Positions 9,193 to 18,711 of a stretch of DNA of 64,000 nt are shown here, piece after piece (the first letter of the stretch is position 1; every line of letters begins with the position of its first letter). Under the pieces are notes generated by a model, which ran no database searches, was not told where the DNA came from, and saw nothing but the letters and a program-made list of their open reading frames with translations. The stretch is from Oceanobacillus sp. CFH 90083 (lineage in GTDB: Bacteria > Bacillota > Bacilli > Bacillales > Amphibacillaceae), in assembly GCF_009389585.1 (NCBI RefSeq), contig NZ_VIYG01000001.1, positions 186,001 through 250,000 on the forward strand. The letters are read 5' to 3'. The position numbers and the translations under genes were made by a program.

Positions 9193-12100
9193 TTACTCTG
9201 GCTCCTTTCTCTTCTTTCAACATAGATTCTTCATTTACGTTTACTGTCATGGTATGATTTTTCTTTGCCATAAACGCTTCATAACGTGCTTCTTCTGTAC
9301 TTAAGCCCTGCTTTTTGAACCATTCGATCTGCTGAAGCATTAATTTATAATCTGTCGGAATCACTTTGACAAATTTCTTCACTTCATCTTTCCAATTATT
9401 CAAGATACATGCTGCTTTTTCACTGTGCGTGTAATCCAGATGATTAATAATTAAATCTTTTACTTCCTCTTGTTCTTCCAGATCTGCTATTTCTTCAAAC
9501 TGAATCAGCGCCGTATTTGTTAAGGAGCGGAATAAAGGAATGTCATCCGGCCTGACATAAGCTATGCCGCCGGACATTCCAGCAGCGAAGTTTTTGCCGA
9601 CATTACCAAGGATAACAACCTGACCGCCTGTCATATACTCACAGCCATGATCACCGACACCTTCTACAACAATTTTAGCGCCGCTGTTTCTAACTGCAAA
9701 ACGCTCGCCGGCATAGCCTTGTATATAAGCCTCTCCACTTGTTGCGCCATAGAAGGATACATTCCCTGCGATGACATTATGACTTGCATCAATGGTTGAT
9801 TCTTCAGATGCACGCACAATAATTTTACCGCCTGAAAGACCTTTTCCAACATAGTCATTCGCATCTCCTGTCACAGTCATCGTCATGCCCGATGGGATAA
9901 AAGCGCCGAAGCTTTGGCCTGCTGATCCTGTGAAATGTAGATTAATTGTATCTTCAGGTAATCCTTCTTTCCCATATTTAGCAGTCACTTCACTGCCGAC
10001 TATTGTACCGGTAACCCGGTCTGTATTTTTAATCGAGAAGCTCGCTTCCATCGCTTCTCCTGTTTCTAGTGAACCTTGAACAGCAGGAAGGATTTCTCTT
10101 ATATCTAAGGATTGATCTAACTTATGATCCTGCTGTGTCGTATTTCTTTTTGTTCCTTCAGGCTGATAAACAAGCGTTGATAAATCAAGATATTTTGCTT
10201 TCCAATGAGCGTCAGCACGTTCAGACCTTTCCAGAAACTCTGTCCGACCTATCATCTCATCCATCGTCCGGAAGCCGAGCTCTGCCATAATTTCACGAAC
10301 CTCTTCCGCAACAAACCGCATATAATTCACAACATGATCTGGATCTCCGGCAAACTTTTTACGAAGCTCCGGATTTTGCGTGGCAACACCAACCGGGCAG
10401 GTATCCTTATGACAAACACGCATCATAACGCAGCCGACAACAACAAGCGGTGCAGTAGCAAACCCGTATTCTTCTGCTCCAAGCAAGGCGGCTGTTATCA
10501 CATCTTTACCTGTCAGCAGCTTGCCGTCTGTTTCTAAAATAACGCGGTCTCTTAGTCCGTTCAGCATTAATGTCTGGTGAGCTTCTGCCAAACCTAATTC
10601 CCAGGGAAGGCCGGTATGCTTAATGCTCGTTTTTGGGGATGCGCCTGTTCCGCCGTCATAGCCAACAACAGAGATAACGTCTGCATTTCCTTTAGCGACC
10701 CCGGCAGCAATTGTGCCGACACCTGATTTAGCTACAAGCTTGACACTCACTCTTGCTTTACGGTTCGCATTTTTCAAGTCATGAATTAATTGCGCCAGAT
10801 CCTCAATCGAATAAATATCATGATGCGGAGGCGGTGAAATTAAATCCACCCCAGGAGTAGATCCGCGGACATCCGCAACCCACGGGTAAACCTTTTCAGC
10901 CGGCAACTGTCCGCCTTCTCCCGGTTTTGCTCCCTGTGCTACTTTTATTTGCAGTTCTTTAGCATTTACTAAATAATTGCTTGTCACACCAAAGCGGCCG
11001 GATGCAACCTGCTTAATTGCACTGGAGCGTAAATCCCCATTAGCATCAGGTGTAAAACGGGATGCATCCTCCCCGCCTTCCCCGCTGTTACTTTTACCGC
11101 CGAGGCGATTCATCGCAATAGCCAGCGTTTCGTGGGCTTCTTTACTAATCGAACCGAATGACATCGCTCCTGTTTTAAAACGTTTGACAATGTCGTCGAC
11201 TGATTCTACTTCATCAATGGAAATAGCTTTTGACTTCTTAAAGTCAAACAGATTTCGTAAAAAGCCGATCCGTTCTTCATTAGCTTCTTTCGAAAATTGC
11301 TTGAACAGCTGGTAATCTCCCCGGCGGCAGGACCATTGCAGCTTATAAATGGTTGATGGGTTAAATGCGTGATGTTCGCCGGTTTTTCGCCATTGAAAAT
11401 CACTTCCTGAATCAAGCAGTTCACGTATCGCTTTCTGATATCCTTCCTGATGCCTTTTTTCCGTTTCCTGTTGAATAATATCCAAACCAATTCCATCAAT
11501 TTGAGAGGCAGTTCCGGTAAAATAAGCTTCAATGACCTGTTTGCTGATGCCGACAGCTTCAAAAATTTGTGCACCGCGATAGCTCTGCACAGTCGAAATA
11601 CCGATTTTAGACATTACTTTGATGATACCTTCCGTCACAGCTGCAATATATGCTGTCTGCGCTTCTTTTGGATTCAGTGCTAATTTTCCATTTTCAAATG
11701 CTTGCTGATACGTTTGATAAACCAGATACGGATAAATTGCATCCACGCCATAACCAAGCAGTGCCGCAAAATGATGCACCTCACGAGCTTCACCTGACTG
11801 GATAATCATGCTTGTTTTTGTGCGTATACCCTTACGGACTAAAAATTGATGCAGCCCACTAGCCACAAGTAGTGCCGGTATCGCTTTTTGCTCTTGATTC
11901 ATTTCCGTATCCCGCAGCACCAATATATTTTTTCCATGATGAATCGCTGTTTCCGCCTGTTCAAATACCTGATTCAATGCAGCTTCCATATCATCGGTAA
12001 ACAAAGTTTCTATGATCTCTGCATCCAGCCCGGCAATATCGTTATTTTCCAGCTTTCTCATTTGCACACCGGATAAAATTGGTGAATTTAAGCGGACACG

Positions 12101-13759
12101 TTTTTTCTTTTCTTTTTCTGGATGAAGGATATCTCCCTCACTTCCAAGCCATGTCAGCATAGAGGTTACTAATTGCTCCCGATAGGCATCAATGGGCGGA
12201 TTCGTCACCTGGGCGAAAAGCTGTTTAAAATAATTAAATAAACTTTGCGGCCGCTCAGATAAAACGGCTAACGGTGCATCATTTCCCATTGCGCCGATCG
12301 GGTCCTTGCCATCCTCCACTAATGGAATTAAATACTTCTCAATATCCTCCATTGTATAACCGAATGCTTTTTGCTTATGGAACAATTGCGGATCTGTTTC
12401 CCAGCTTTCATCAACCTCGGAATCCAGGGAAGCTGTTTGCTCCTGCACCCAGTTTTGATAAGGGTGTGCTTTGGAAATGGCAGATTTTATTTCCTCATCA
12501 GAAATTATCCGGCCTTCTTCAATATCTACTAACAGCATTTTCCCCGGACTCAATCGTTCCTTTAACAGAACATTATTTTCTTCTACATCAATGACACCAA
12601 CCTCGGAGGAATAAATAATGTAATCATCTTTTGTGACATAGTACCTGGCCGGACGCAAACCATTTCTATCTAAAATAGCTCCGATCTGCTTCCCGTTTGT
12701 AAAGGTGATGGATGTCGGGCCGTCCCAAGGCTCCATCATCAGACTGTGATATTGATAAAAAGCACGCCTTTCCTGATTCATATGAGCATTTTTATCCCAA
12801 GGCTCAGGAATCAGCATCATTGCCGCATGTGCAGGCTCTCTTCCTGCCAGTGTTAAAAATTCGAGTGCATTATCCAGTGTTGCCGAATCACTGCCGTCAC
12901 TGCGGATAATTGGCAGCAGCTTTTCTAAATCATCACCAAATGCTTCGGATATAAACTGTTTTTCTCTCGCTCGCATCCAGTTTACATTTCCGCGTAATGT
13001 GTTAATTTCTCCATTATGGATTAAGTAACGATTCGGATGCGCCCGTTCCCATGATGGAAAAGTATTTGTACTGAACCGGGAGTGGACAAGTGAAAAAGCA
13101 GAAACAAAATCTTCCTCTTGTAATTCCAAATAAAATCCATTCACTTGTTCAGGAGTCAGCAATCCTTTATATACAATGGTTTTGCTGGAAAGGCTTGGAA
13201 CATAAAATCGAATCTCTTTTTCTTCTGCCCAGTGTTCTGCTTGCTTGCGGATAATATATAATTTTCTCTCAAAATCCAGATCATCAGCAGACCCTTTTGC
13301 TTGTATAAATACTTGTTTTATTTCCGGTAATGTTTCAATGGCTCCTTTTCCAATACAGGATGAATTAACAGGTACATTTCTCCAGCCGATCAGCTGCTGT
13401 CCTTCCTGGGCAATGAAACTATTTACTTTTTCTATCACTTCCAACTGCTCCTGTTCATCTTGAGAAAGAAAAACCATGCCAACAGCATATTTACCAGCAG
13501 GCGGAAGCTCGAAATCCCGGCATACCCTTCTGAAATATTGATCCGGTATCTGAACCATTAAACCCGAGCCGTCCCCAGTCATTGGATCACTTCCCTGTCC
13601 GCCTCGATGCTCCAGCTTGCAAAGCATGCCCAACCCTTCCTCAACGATTTTGTGCGTCTGTTTCCCTTTTATATGTGCATATAAGCCAATTCCACAAGCA
13701 TCATGCTCAAAATCCGGATGATATAGACCTTGCGCTTTTGGCAAATCTTGAAAAATCAT
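9185..13759 (-). CDS. gltB: Glutamate synthase large (alpha) subunit
   Basis: This 1524-residue subunit hydrolyses glutamine in its N-terminal amidotransferase domain and channels ammonia to the synthase site. Cys22 in HDACGIG is the expected nucleophile exposed after propeptide removal. The synthase half contains the FMN barrel (GEGGEDASRF, PGEGGQLPAEKVYPW), the 3Fe-4S cysteines in CVMMRVCHKDTCPVG, and the C-terminal beta-helix of GXXGG repeats (TGGQVVILGNVGKNF). The start at 13759 is chosen because GGAGG lies 8 bp upstream; the ATG at 13774 overlaps that ribosome site. B. subtilis calls this gene gltA. It is divergent from gltC, its likely activator. Confidence 0.96.
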   Translation of the reverse strand: MIFQDLPKAQGLYHPDFEHDACGIGLYAHIKGKQTHKIVEEGLGMLCKLEHRGGQGSDPMTGDGSGLMVQIPDQYFRRVCRDFELPPAGKYAVGMVFLSQDEQEQLEVIEKVNSFIAQEGQQLIGWRNVPVNSSCIGKGAIETLPEIKQVFIQAKGSADDLDFERKLYIIRKQAEHWAEEKEIRFYVPSLSSKTIVYKGLLTPEQVNGFYLELQEEDFVSAFSLVHSRFSTNTFPSWERAHPNRYLIHNGEINTLRGNVNWMRAREKQFISEAFGDDLEKLLPIIRSDGSDSATLDNALEFLTLAGREPAHAAMMLIPEPWDKNAHMNQERRAFYQYHSLMMEPWDGPTSITFTNGKQIGAILDRNGLRPARYYVTKDDYIIYSSEVGVIDVEENNVLLKERLSPGKMLLVDIEEGRIISDEEIKSAISKAHPYQNWVQEQTASLDSEVDESWETDPQLFHKQKAFGYTMEDIEKYLIPLVEDGKDPIGAMGNDAPLAVLSERPQSLFNYFKQLFAQVTNPPIDAYREQLVTSMLTWLGSEGDILHPEKEKKKRVRLNSPILSGVQMRKLENNDIAGLDAEIIETLFTDDMEAALNQVFEQAETAIHHGKNILVLRDTEMNQEQKAIPALLVASGLHQFLVRKGIRTKTSMIIQSGEAREVHHFAALLGYGVDAIYPYLVYQTYQQAFENGKLALNPKEAQTAYIAAVTEGIIKVMSKIGISTVQSYRGAQIFEAVGISKQVIEAYFTGTASQIDGIGLDIIQQETEKRHQEGYQKAIRELLDSGSDFQWRKTGEHHAFNPSTIYKLQWSCRRGDYQLFKQFSKEANEERIGFLRNLFDFKKSKAISIDEVESVDDIVKRFKTGAMSFGSISKEAHETLAIAMNRLGGKSNSGEGGEDASRFTPDANGDLRSSAIKQVASGRFGVTSNYLVNAKELQIKVAQGAKPGEGGQLPAEKVYPWVADVRGSTPGVDLISPPPHHDIYSIEDLAQLIHDLKNANRKARVSVKLVAKSGVGTIAAGVAKGNADVISVVGYDGGTGASPKTSIKHTGLPWELGLAEAHQTLMLNGLRDRVILETDGKLLTGKDVITAALLGAEEYGFATAPLVVVGCVMMRVCHKDTCPVGVATQNPELRKKFAGDPDHVVNYMRFVAEEVREIMAELGFRTMDEMIGRTEFLERSERADAHWKAKYLDLSTLVYQPEGTKRNTTQQDHKLDQSLDIREILPAVQGSLETGEAMEASFSIKNTDRVTGTIVGSEVTAKYGKEGLPEDTINLHFTGSAGQSFGAFIPSGMTMTVTGDANDYVGKGLSGGKIIVRASEESTIDASHNVIAGNVSFYGATSGEAYIQGYAGERFAVRNSGAKIVVEGVGDHGCEYMTGGQVVILGNVGKNFAAGMSGGIAYVRPDDIPLFRSLTNTALIQFEEIADLEEQEEVKDLIINHLDYTHSEKAACILNNWKDEVKKFVKVIPTDYKLMLQQIEWFKKQGLSTEEARYEAFMAKKNHTMTVNVNEESMLKEEKGARVNG

Positions 13760-13803
13760 TACTTGTTCCTCCATTCCGTGTACAATAATTGTGGGTAAGA
13801 TAC

Positions 13804-13832
13804 ATTTTATGTTTTTTTATCTATCTAAACAA
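13804..13832 (-). promoter_or_regulatory. Candidate promoter of gltB-gltD
   Basis: On the minus strand TTGTTT (13827-13832) and TAAAAT (13804-13809) are 17 bp apart. The weak -35 box fits a promoter that needs an activator. The 120 bp between gltB and gltC is the expected place for GltC binding, but I cannot assign the boxes. Confidence 0.45.
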
Positions 13833-13879
13833 TATATAATAAACATAATACTAATCTAATTTTGATATGAGGTGGAATA

Positions 13880-14773
13880 ATGGAACTGCGTCAATTAAGA
13901 TATTTTGTTGCTGTTGCTGAAAAAGAGCATGTATCAGAAGCGGCGCTTGAACTGCATGTTGCCCAGTCTGCAATCAGTCGGCAAATCTCAAATTTAGAAA
14001 GTGAATTAGGAGTCCAGCTCTTTGAAAGGGTTGGGAGGAATGTACATTTAACGGCGATTGGGAGAATATTTTTAACACATATAAAGTCGGCTTTAAAAGG
14101 GGTGGATTATGCGAAAAAACAAGTGGATGAATATTTGGATCCGGAACGCGGCTCGATAAAAATCGGTTTTCCAACAAGTCTGGCCAGTAATCTTCTGCCA
14201 ACAGTTTTATCAGCTTTTAAGAAAAGCTATCCCAATATCCGTTTTCAATTAAGGCAAGGCTCCTATAACTTTTTAATTGAAGCGGTGAGGAACAGAGAAA
14301 TTGATTTAGCATTTCTCGGGCCTGTTCCCGATAACCAGCCGGACATTATTGGGAAAGTTTTGTTTATGGAAAACTTCTATGCGCTTATCCCCAGTTTTCA
14401 TACTTTAGCAGTGAAAGAAGAAATTTCCATTACAGATTTAGAAAATGAGAGTTTCGTACTATTTCCAGAAGGTTATGTGCTTCACCAGCTTGTTATTGAT
14501 GCTTGTATCCGTTCAGGTTTTACACCAAATATTTATTCTCAAGGGGAGGATTTAGATGCAATCAAGGGGCTTGTTGCAGCCGGAATGGGAATTACGCTGC
14601 TTCCTGAAAGTGCTTTTAATGATCTGAATACTGCATATAGTGCTAAGGTAGCTATCGATAATCCGCCATTGAGGCGGGCAGTCGGCATTATTATCCCTAA
14701 AAACCGTAACCTGGCACCGTCTGAACAGGTTTTTTATAATTTTATTCAGGATTATTTTGAGGTTGGAGAGTAA
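13880..14773 (+). CDS. gltC: LysR-type activator GltC
   Basis: GltC activates the glutamate synthase operon in B. subtilis and senses the 2-oxoglutarate to glutamate balance. The 297-residue protein starts MELRQLRYFVAVAE and has the LysR winged helix in residues 1-60 (HVSEAALELHVAQSAISRQI), a linker helix, and the substrate-binding-like effector domain, including EGEDLDAIKGLVAAGMGITLLPES near the C-terminus as separate conserved blocks. Similarity to B. subtilis GltC is strong over the whole length as I recall that sequence. It is transcribed away from gltB, the classic arrangement. GAGGTGG precedes the ATG. Confidence 0.95.
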   Translation: MELRQLRYFVAVAEKEHVSEAALELHVAQSAISRQISNLESELGVQLFERVGRNVHLTAIGRIFLTHIKSALKGVDYAKKQVDEYLDPERGSIKIGFPTSLASNLLPTVLSAFKKSYPNIRFQLRQGSYNFLIEAVRNREIDLAFLGPVPDNQPDIIGKVLFMENFYALIPSFHTLAVKEEISITDLENESFVLFPEGYVLHQLVIDACIRSGFTPNIYSQGEDLDAIKGLVAAGMGITLLPESAFNDLNTAYSAKVAIDNPPLRRAVGIIIPKNRNLAPSEQVFYNFIQDYFEVGE

Positions 14774-14816
14774 AAAAATATAGAAAATTCAAGGAATAAA
14801 GTACAAGTGCAACTAG

Positions 14817-14855
14817 GGTTGTCACCCAAAAATCTGGTGACAACCAAGTTTTCTA
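14817..14855 (+). terminator. Terminator-like stem of the GTTTTCTAAT family (copy 1)
   Basis: GGTTGTCACC (14817-14826) and GGTGACAACC (14836-14845) pair perfectly and are followed by AAGTTTTCTAAT. It lies 43 bp after the gltC stop and probably ends that transcript. The same design recurs at 21016-21056 and 34442-34485. Confidence 0.65.
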
Positions 14856-14902
14856 ATCAATTGGAAATTTACCATCCATCGTTATATATAAAATTAATCG
14901 TT

Positions 14903-15397
14903 TCATCCAAGCCAATCATCATTCCATTGAAAATATACATTTCCTTTATTTGGATTCTGAAAAATTATTTCAGGATAAGGTAATGCAAGTTTAGGTTTAC
15001 TATATGAACTGAAATATTTTAATTCTGAGGACTCTCCATCAATCGCTGTTAATTTTCCAGAAATAGTTTTGCAATTAAATACAAAAATATTATATTCTAC
15101 TTGATCCTGATTGGGATACGTAAAACGAAAGTTAGTACCTCCCAATACTCCTATTAAATCGAGTGGCCTTACGAGTAAACCCGTTTCTTCAAAGACTTCT
15201 CGAACAACTGCTTTTGCAGGTGCTTCACCAGGTTCAATTGCACCTGCAGGCAAACTCCATTGATTCTCTTTTTCAAGATATTGAAAAAGTATTTCGTTTT
15301 GGTCATTTCTAATAATCGCCGCAACACTTGGCATAAAAATTAAGCTAGATCCTATTTTTGCACGCATGTTTTTGTAATAATCTGAAATAGACAACAC
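14903..15397 (-). CDS. NUDIX hydrolase
   Basis: A 164-residue NUDIX hydrolase, a family that cleaves nucleoside diphosphates linked to another group. The box is complete at residues 52-74 (GAIEPGEAPAKAVVREVFEE then TGL), with the catalytic REVFEE core. The N-terminus (SDYYKNMRAKIGSSLIFMPSVAAIIRN) resembles the NUDIX proteins that begin with a YYK-L-R segment. Substrate cannot be told from sequence. The start is GTG at 15397 with AAGGAG 5 bp upstream; TTG at 15394 is the alternative. It stands alone between gltC and mtnN with its own spacing, so it may be an independent insertion relative to the B. subtilis order. Confidence 0.85.
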   Translation of the reverse strand: MLSISDYYKNMRAKIGSSLIFMPSVAAIIRNDQNEILFQYLEKENQWSLPAGAIEPGEAPAKAVVREVFEETGLLVRPLDLIGVLGGTNFRFTYPNQDQVEYNIFVFNCKTISGKLTAIDGESSELKYFSSYSKPKLALPYPEIIFQNPNKGNVYFQWNDDWLG

Positions 15398-15450
15398 TAT
15401 CTCTCCTTCAATAACTTTTAATCTGCATAACGCAGACTTTAAAAATAATT

Positions 15451-15488
15451 AAACAGGTTTCTATTAAAAGACAAATAGAAACCTGTTT
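15451..15488 (-). terminator. Terminator after mtnN
   Basis: AAACAGGTTTCTATT (15451-15465) and AATAGAAACCTGTTT (15474-15488) pair perfectly. On the minus strand the stem is followed by AATTATTTTTAAAG. It starts 18 bp after the mtnN stop. Confidence 0.8.
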
Positions 15489-15506
15489 AAAATCTTTTTA
15501 TAAAGC

Positions 15507-16196
15507 TCATAATTTACGAAGCATCTTTATAATAACATTCGCTGCATTTTTTGCTGCTTTTTCTAAAAAGGCATCAAATGAAACCGATGATTCTTTTCCT
15601 GCAATATCTGACAGTGCACGAATAATCACAAAAGGTGTTTTATACTGATAGCAAACTTGTGCAATTGCAGCAGCTTCCATCTCTAGAGCAAGCATCTCAG
15701 GAAACCGTTCACGGACAACAGCTATTTGATCAGCTCTTTGCATAAAAGAATCACCTGTTGCAATCATACCGGTTTCTGCTTGTATACCTGACTCTAAAAC
15801 CACTTCGGCTGCCAGCTTTACCAGATCTGGAGAAGCAGGATAGGATGCTGGCATTCCGGGAACTTGTCCATACACATAATCAAATGCCGTTGCATCTACA
15901 TCATGATGGAGTACCTCTGTGGAAATGACGACATCTCCCACTTCTAAGTTTTCAGCAAATCCTCCGGCAGAACCTGTGTTAATAATTGTATCAGGTTTAA
16001 ATTGTTCATGTAAAATAGTTGCGGACATAGCTGCATTTACTTTTCCGATACCTGACAGTAAAAGCACAATTTTTTTTCCTTCCAGCCAGCCTTGATAGAA
16101 ATAACTATTTGCTACTTCAATTTCTTGAACATCTATCATTTTTTGTTTTAGTAATTCAATTTCTTCATCCATTGCTCCAATAATTCCTATGGTCAT
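15507..16196 (-). CDS. mtnN: 5'-methylthioadenosine/S-adenosylhomocysteine nucleosidase
   Basis: MtnN (Pfs) removes adenine from methylthioadenosine and S-adenosylhomocysteine, feeding methionine salvage and the activated methyl cycle. The 229 residues carry the N-terminal GAMDEE motif (catalytic glutamate near 12), the ribose-binding MEAAAIAQV near 170, and SDIAGKESS near 195 with the catalytic aspartate. Length is standard (231 in B. subtilis). It follows yrrS by 12 bp, so the two are one transcript. The SAM methyltransferase yrrT and the mccAB genes that flank mtnN in B. subtilis are absent here. Confidence 0.96.
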   Translation of the reverse strand: MTIGIIGAMDEEIELLKQKMIDVQEIEVANSYFYQGWLEGKKIVLLLSGIGKVNAAMSATILHEQFKPDTIINTGSAGGFAENLEVGDVVISTEVLHHDVDATAFDYVYGQVPGMPASYPASPDLVKLAAEVVLESGIQAETGMIATGDSFMQRADQIAVVRERFPEMLALEMEAAAIAQVCYQYKTPFVIIRALSDIAGKESSVSFDAFLEKAAKNAANVIIKMLRKL

Positions 16197-16208
16197 GATA
16201 ATCCTCCA

Positions 16209-16934
16209 TTATTGTCTTGCATCATTTGCAATCAATTCTTCAACTTGCGTCGGCTGCCAGCCTTCACCGTCTACCCAATCCAAAAACACACGGTATACTT
16301 CTGAGTTGCTCGAATCGGAAACAGTAGCAATTACTCTATCAGGTCCATTATTTCCAACCCAATGCTCTATCATATCATCTTCACTTAAACCAGTGACCAT
16401 AGATGTTGCTCGCTTAATTTCAATACGATCCTGAGATCCATCACTAAAATCTGTGTTATGAGGACCATCCTGCTCTGTGCCTATCGGATCCCAATCGCCG
16501 GTATAAGCTTCTGAAACATTGCTATCTGACGGTTCAGCAGGTTCTCTCTCTTCATACGGGTTATCTTCTTCATTTTCTTCTTCATCCTCATTGGATGCAT
16601 CTTCGTCAGCTTCCTCGTCCTCATCTTCATTATCTTCTTTTCTATTGGCCTCCTCATTTTCGGATCCATTTTCATTTCCTTCTTCATCGTTTGCGTTTGG
16701 ATCAGTTATGAGAAAGCCATTATCTTCTTCTGCTCCCTCCTCATCATTTTGTTCCTCTGACGTATTTTCTGATGCATCCGATTCCGTATTGTCCTCAGCT
16801 GTATCATCTCCACCGCCAAATACCCATATTGCAAGAAAGATAACTAAAACAACACCAGCAGCAATGGATAGGATGGTAATTGCATTTGTATTTTTTCTTC
16901 TCTTTTCAAATTTGTTTGATCTTGTCTGATTCAC
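16209..16934 (-). CDS. yrrS: YrrS-family membrane protein with a long acidic linker (DUF1510)
   Basis: A 241-residue protein of the YrrS/DUF1510 family, function unknown. It has a short basic cytoplasmic start (RSNKFEKRRKNT), one membrane segment at about 18-40, and then about 95 residues almost wholly of Glu, Asp, Asn and Ser (about 43-137). The conserved C-terminal domain (about 145-241, from YTGDWDPIGTEQ) would be outside the membrane. The start is GTG at 16934 with GGGGGAG 6 bp upstream. In B. subtilis yrrS lies beside the penicillin-binding protein gene pbpI, which is missing here. The serine-rich frame on the opposite strand is only a mirror of the acidic codons. Confidence 0.87.
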   Translation of the reverse strand: MNQTRSNKFEKRRKNTNAITILSIAAGVVLVIFLAIWVFGGGDDTAEDNTESDASENTSEEQNDEEGAEEDNGFLITDPNANDEEGNENGSENEEANRKEDNEDEDEEADEDASNEDEEENEEDNPYEEREPAEPSDSNVSEAYTGDWDPIGTEQDGPHNTDFSDGSQDRIEIKRATSMVTGLSEDDMIEHWVGNNGPDRVIATVSDSSNSEVYRVFLDWVDGEGWQPTQVEELIANDARQ

Positions 16935-17142
16935 CAGAGACTCCCCCTCACTACACTATTGGTTTTCTACTATCATACTGAGTCTAGCAATTATTGTCTA
17001 TTCTATTTTAGCATAAAAATACTGTTTGTTTCTTCTTTAAACTTAAAGGATGAAGAAATGAAGATATGGAGTAATACCCTGCGTAACTTCATTTAGCTAT
17101 GTAATACTATTCGAACAGATTGACTGGTTTTTAACGTTTTTG

Positions 17143-17195
17143 GTAAGAAATAAAAAACTTACAGCTAAATGAACTGCAAGTTTTTTATTTCTTAC
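17143..17195. terminator. Strong bidirectional terminator hairpin downstream of greA
   Basis: An 18-bp perfect inverted repeat (17143-17160 and 17178-17195) contains AAAAAACTT and AAGTTTTTT, so both strands show a T-rich stem end. It is about 60 bp past the 46-codon gene that follows greA. The rest of 16935-17142 is AT-rich leader for yrrS with no confident promoter. Confidence 0.75.
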
Positions 17196-17255
17196 ATTAT
17201 CAGAGGATATTTAAAACTCCATCAAACATCAAACAGATTAGGAAAATGACCTGCT

Positions 17256-17396
17256 CTAAAAACAGCCATTTTGTGTAGCAGGCTCGGCAGTCAGCATATC
17301 CTGCAAAAGTTCATCAGTTAAAGATTTCACTATCCATCTGCAAAAAATATAAATAAAACCTAAATACGCAAACGCTTCCCAGTTTTTATTCCACAT
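17256..17396 (-). CDS. Small protein of 46 residues overlapping the greA stop
   Basis: ATG at 17396 starts inside the last codons of greA in another frame and overlaps its stop by 11 bp. The frame runs to TAG at 17256-17258. The product begins [20 protein letters not shown] and ends in a soluble, acidic-then-polar tail ([17 protein letters not shown]). Residues about 7-20 are aromatic and hydrophobic, possibly one short membrane helix. There is no good Shine-Dalgarno site, so translation would depend on coupling to greA. Its presence explains why the terminator sits 190 bp after greA rather than directly behind it. I do not recognise the family. Confidence 0.45.
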   Translation of the reverse strand: MWNKNWEAFAYLGFIYIFCRWIVKSLTDELLQDMLTAEPATQNGCF

Positions 17397-17862
17397 TGAT
17401 AATGCGGACTTCAATATCACCAGCCGGTGTTGCTACGGTAACTTCTCTTCCAATTTCCTGCCCTAACAGACTTTTTGCCATTGGGGAATCATTGGATATT
17501 TTGCCTTCAAATGGGTCTGCTTCTGCACTGCCGACAATTGTATATGTTTCCTCATCACCATCAGGTAATTCAACAAAACTAACTGATTTTCCCAGTGCCA
17601 CTACATTTGGATTTTGGTTATCGTTTTCAATAATCACCGCATTACGGATCATGTTCTCTACCTGCGTAATACGCTGTTCAACAAATGCCTGCTCGTCTTT
17701 CGCAGCATCATACTCAGAATTCTCGGATAGATCACCGAAATCACGAGCTACTTTTATTCTTTCAACGACCTCTTGACGACGGTCCGTTTTTAAATAATGT
17801 AGTTCTTCCTCTAATTTGTCTTTCCCCTCTTGTGTCATGTAAAAGCTTTTTTCTGCAGCCAT
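17386..17862 (-). CDS. greA: Transcript cleavage factor GreA
   Basis: GreA enters the secondary channel of RNA polymerase and rescues backtracked complexes by stimulating RNA cleavage. The 158-residue protein has the N-terminal coiled coil (about 1-75) with the acidic tip region [13 protein letters not shown] and the C-terminal globular domain (from about 80, [19 protein letters not shown]). The start at 17862 (MAAEKS) is preferred because GGAG is 9 bp upstream, while an ATG two codons earlier is only 3 bp from it. Length agrees with B. subtilis (157). Confidence 0.95.
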   Translation of the reverse strand: MAAEKSFYMTQEGKDKLEEELHYLKTDRRQEVVERIKVARDFGDLSENSEYDAAKDEQAFVEQRITQVENMIRNAVIIENDNQNPNVVALGKSVSFVELPDGDEETYTIVGSAEADPFEGKISNDSPMAKSLLGQEIGREVTVATPAGDIEVRIINVE

Positions 17863-17910
17863 CTTCATACACTCCTTCTTATTTCTTTTCTATCCAGGAA
17901 ATTGCAGCCT

Positions 17911-17940
17911 ATTATATTTCATGCTTATTTTGAAAAACAA
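17911..17940 (-). promoter_or_regulatory. Candidate sigma-A promoter of greA
   Basis: On the minus strand TTGTTT (17935-17940) and TATAAT (17911-17916) are 18 bp apart, about 50 bp before the greA start. Confidence 0.55.
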
Positions 17941-18060
17941 CTGCAAATTTCCCATATATGAATTAATTAATAAAATTGGCTATATAGCTTATGTGCTGAT
18001 TCTTTAAAATATACTAACCAATACTATGGCAGATATTACCTAAAATATCAAGAGAAATAA

Positions 18061-18699
18061 TTATTTATTTGAATTCTTTGTTAAGATATTTTCTATTTTA
18101 GATGCCATAATATCCACTGCAACATGGTTTTCTCCACCTTCCGGGATAATTAAATCTGCATAACGCTTTGATGGTTCAATAAATTGCAGATGAGCCGGAC
18201 GAACCACTTGAAGATATTGGTCAATCACCGATTCTAATGTTCTGCCTCGTTCTTTGATATCTCTGACCAGCCGACGGATAATTCTTAAATCAGCATCTGT
18301 GTCGACAAATACCTTTATATCCATTAAGTCGACAAGATTTGCATCCTCTAAAATCAAAATTCCTTCCACGATAATAACTTCCTTTGGTTCAACATGAATC
18401 GTTTCATTTGAGCGGTTATGAACCTTGTAATCATAAACAGGCTTTGCAACAGATTTATATTCGAGTAATTGCTGAAGATGCTCTACTAATAAATCATTAT
18501 CAAATGCTAATGGATGGTCATAATTGGTTTTTAATCTTTCCTCAAAAGGCAGGTGTGACTGATCTTTGTAATAGGCATCCTGTTCTATAACCAGAATCGT
18601 TTTCTCTTTAAAACGCTCGCAGATAGATCTTGTTACGGACGTTTTTCCGCTGCCGCTCCCTCCAGCAACACCGATTACGATAGGTTTATTTTTTTCCAT
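18061..18699 (-). CDS. udk: Uridine kinase
   Basis: Udk phosphorylates uridine and cytidine with ATP or GTP in pyrimidine salvage. The 212-residue protein has the P-loop GGSGSGKTS (13-21), the DYKVHNRS substrate region near residue 92, and the family segment [13 protein letters not shown] near 140. It follows trmR by 12 bp, so it shares that transcript. In B. subtilis the two tRNA hydroxylase genes yrrN and yrrO lie between trmR and udk; they are absent here. Confidence 0.96.
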   Translation of the reverse strand: MEKNKPIVIGVAGGSGSGKTSVTRSICERFKEKTILVIEQDAYYKDQSHLPFEERLKTNYDHPLAFDNDLLVEHLQQLLEYKSVAKPVYDYKVHNRSNETIHVEPKEVIIVEGILILEDANLVDLMDIKVFVDTDADLRIIRRLVRDIKERGRTLESVIDQYLQVVRPAHLQFIEPSKRYADLIIPEGGENHVAVDIMASKIENILTKNSNK

Positions 18700-18711
18700 G
18701 CTGTTATCTCC

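Noticed and set aside
16519-16929. 136-codon serine-rich frame opposite yrrS
   Set aside because: It is the complement of Glu/Asp codons in the acidic linker of yrrS.
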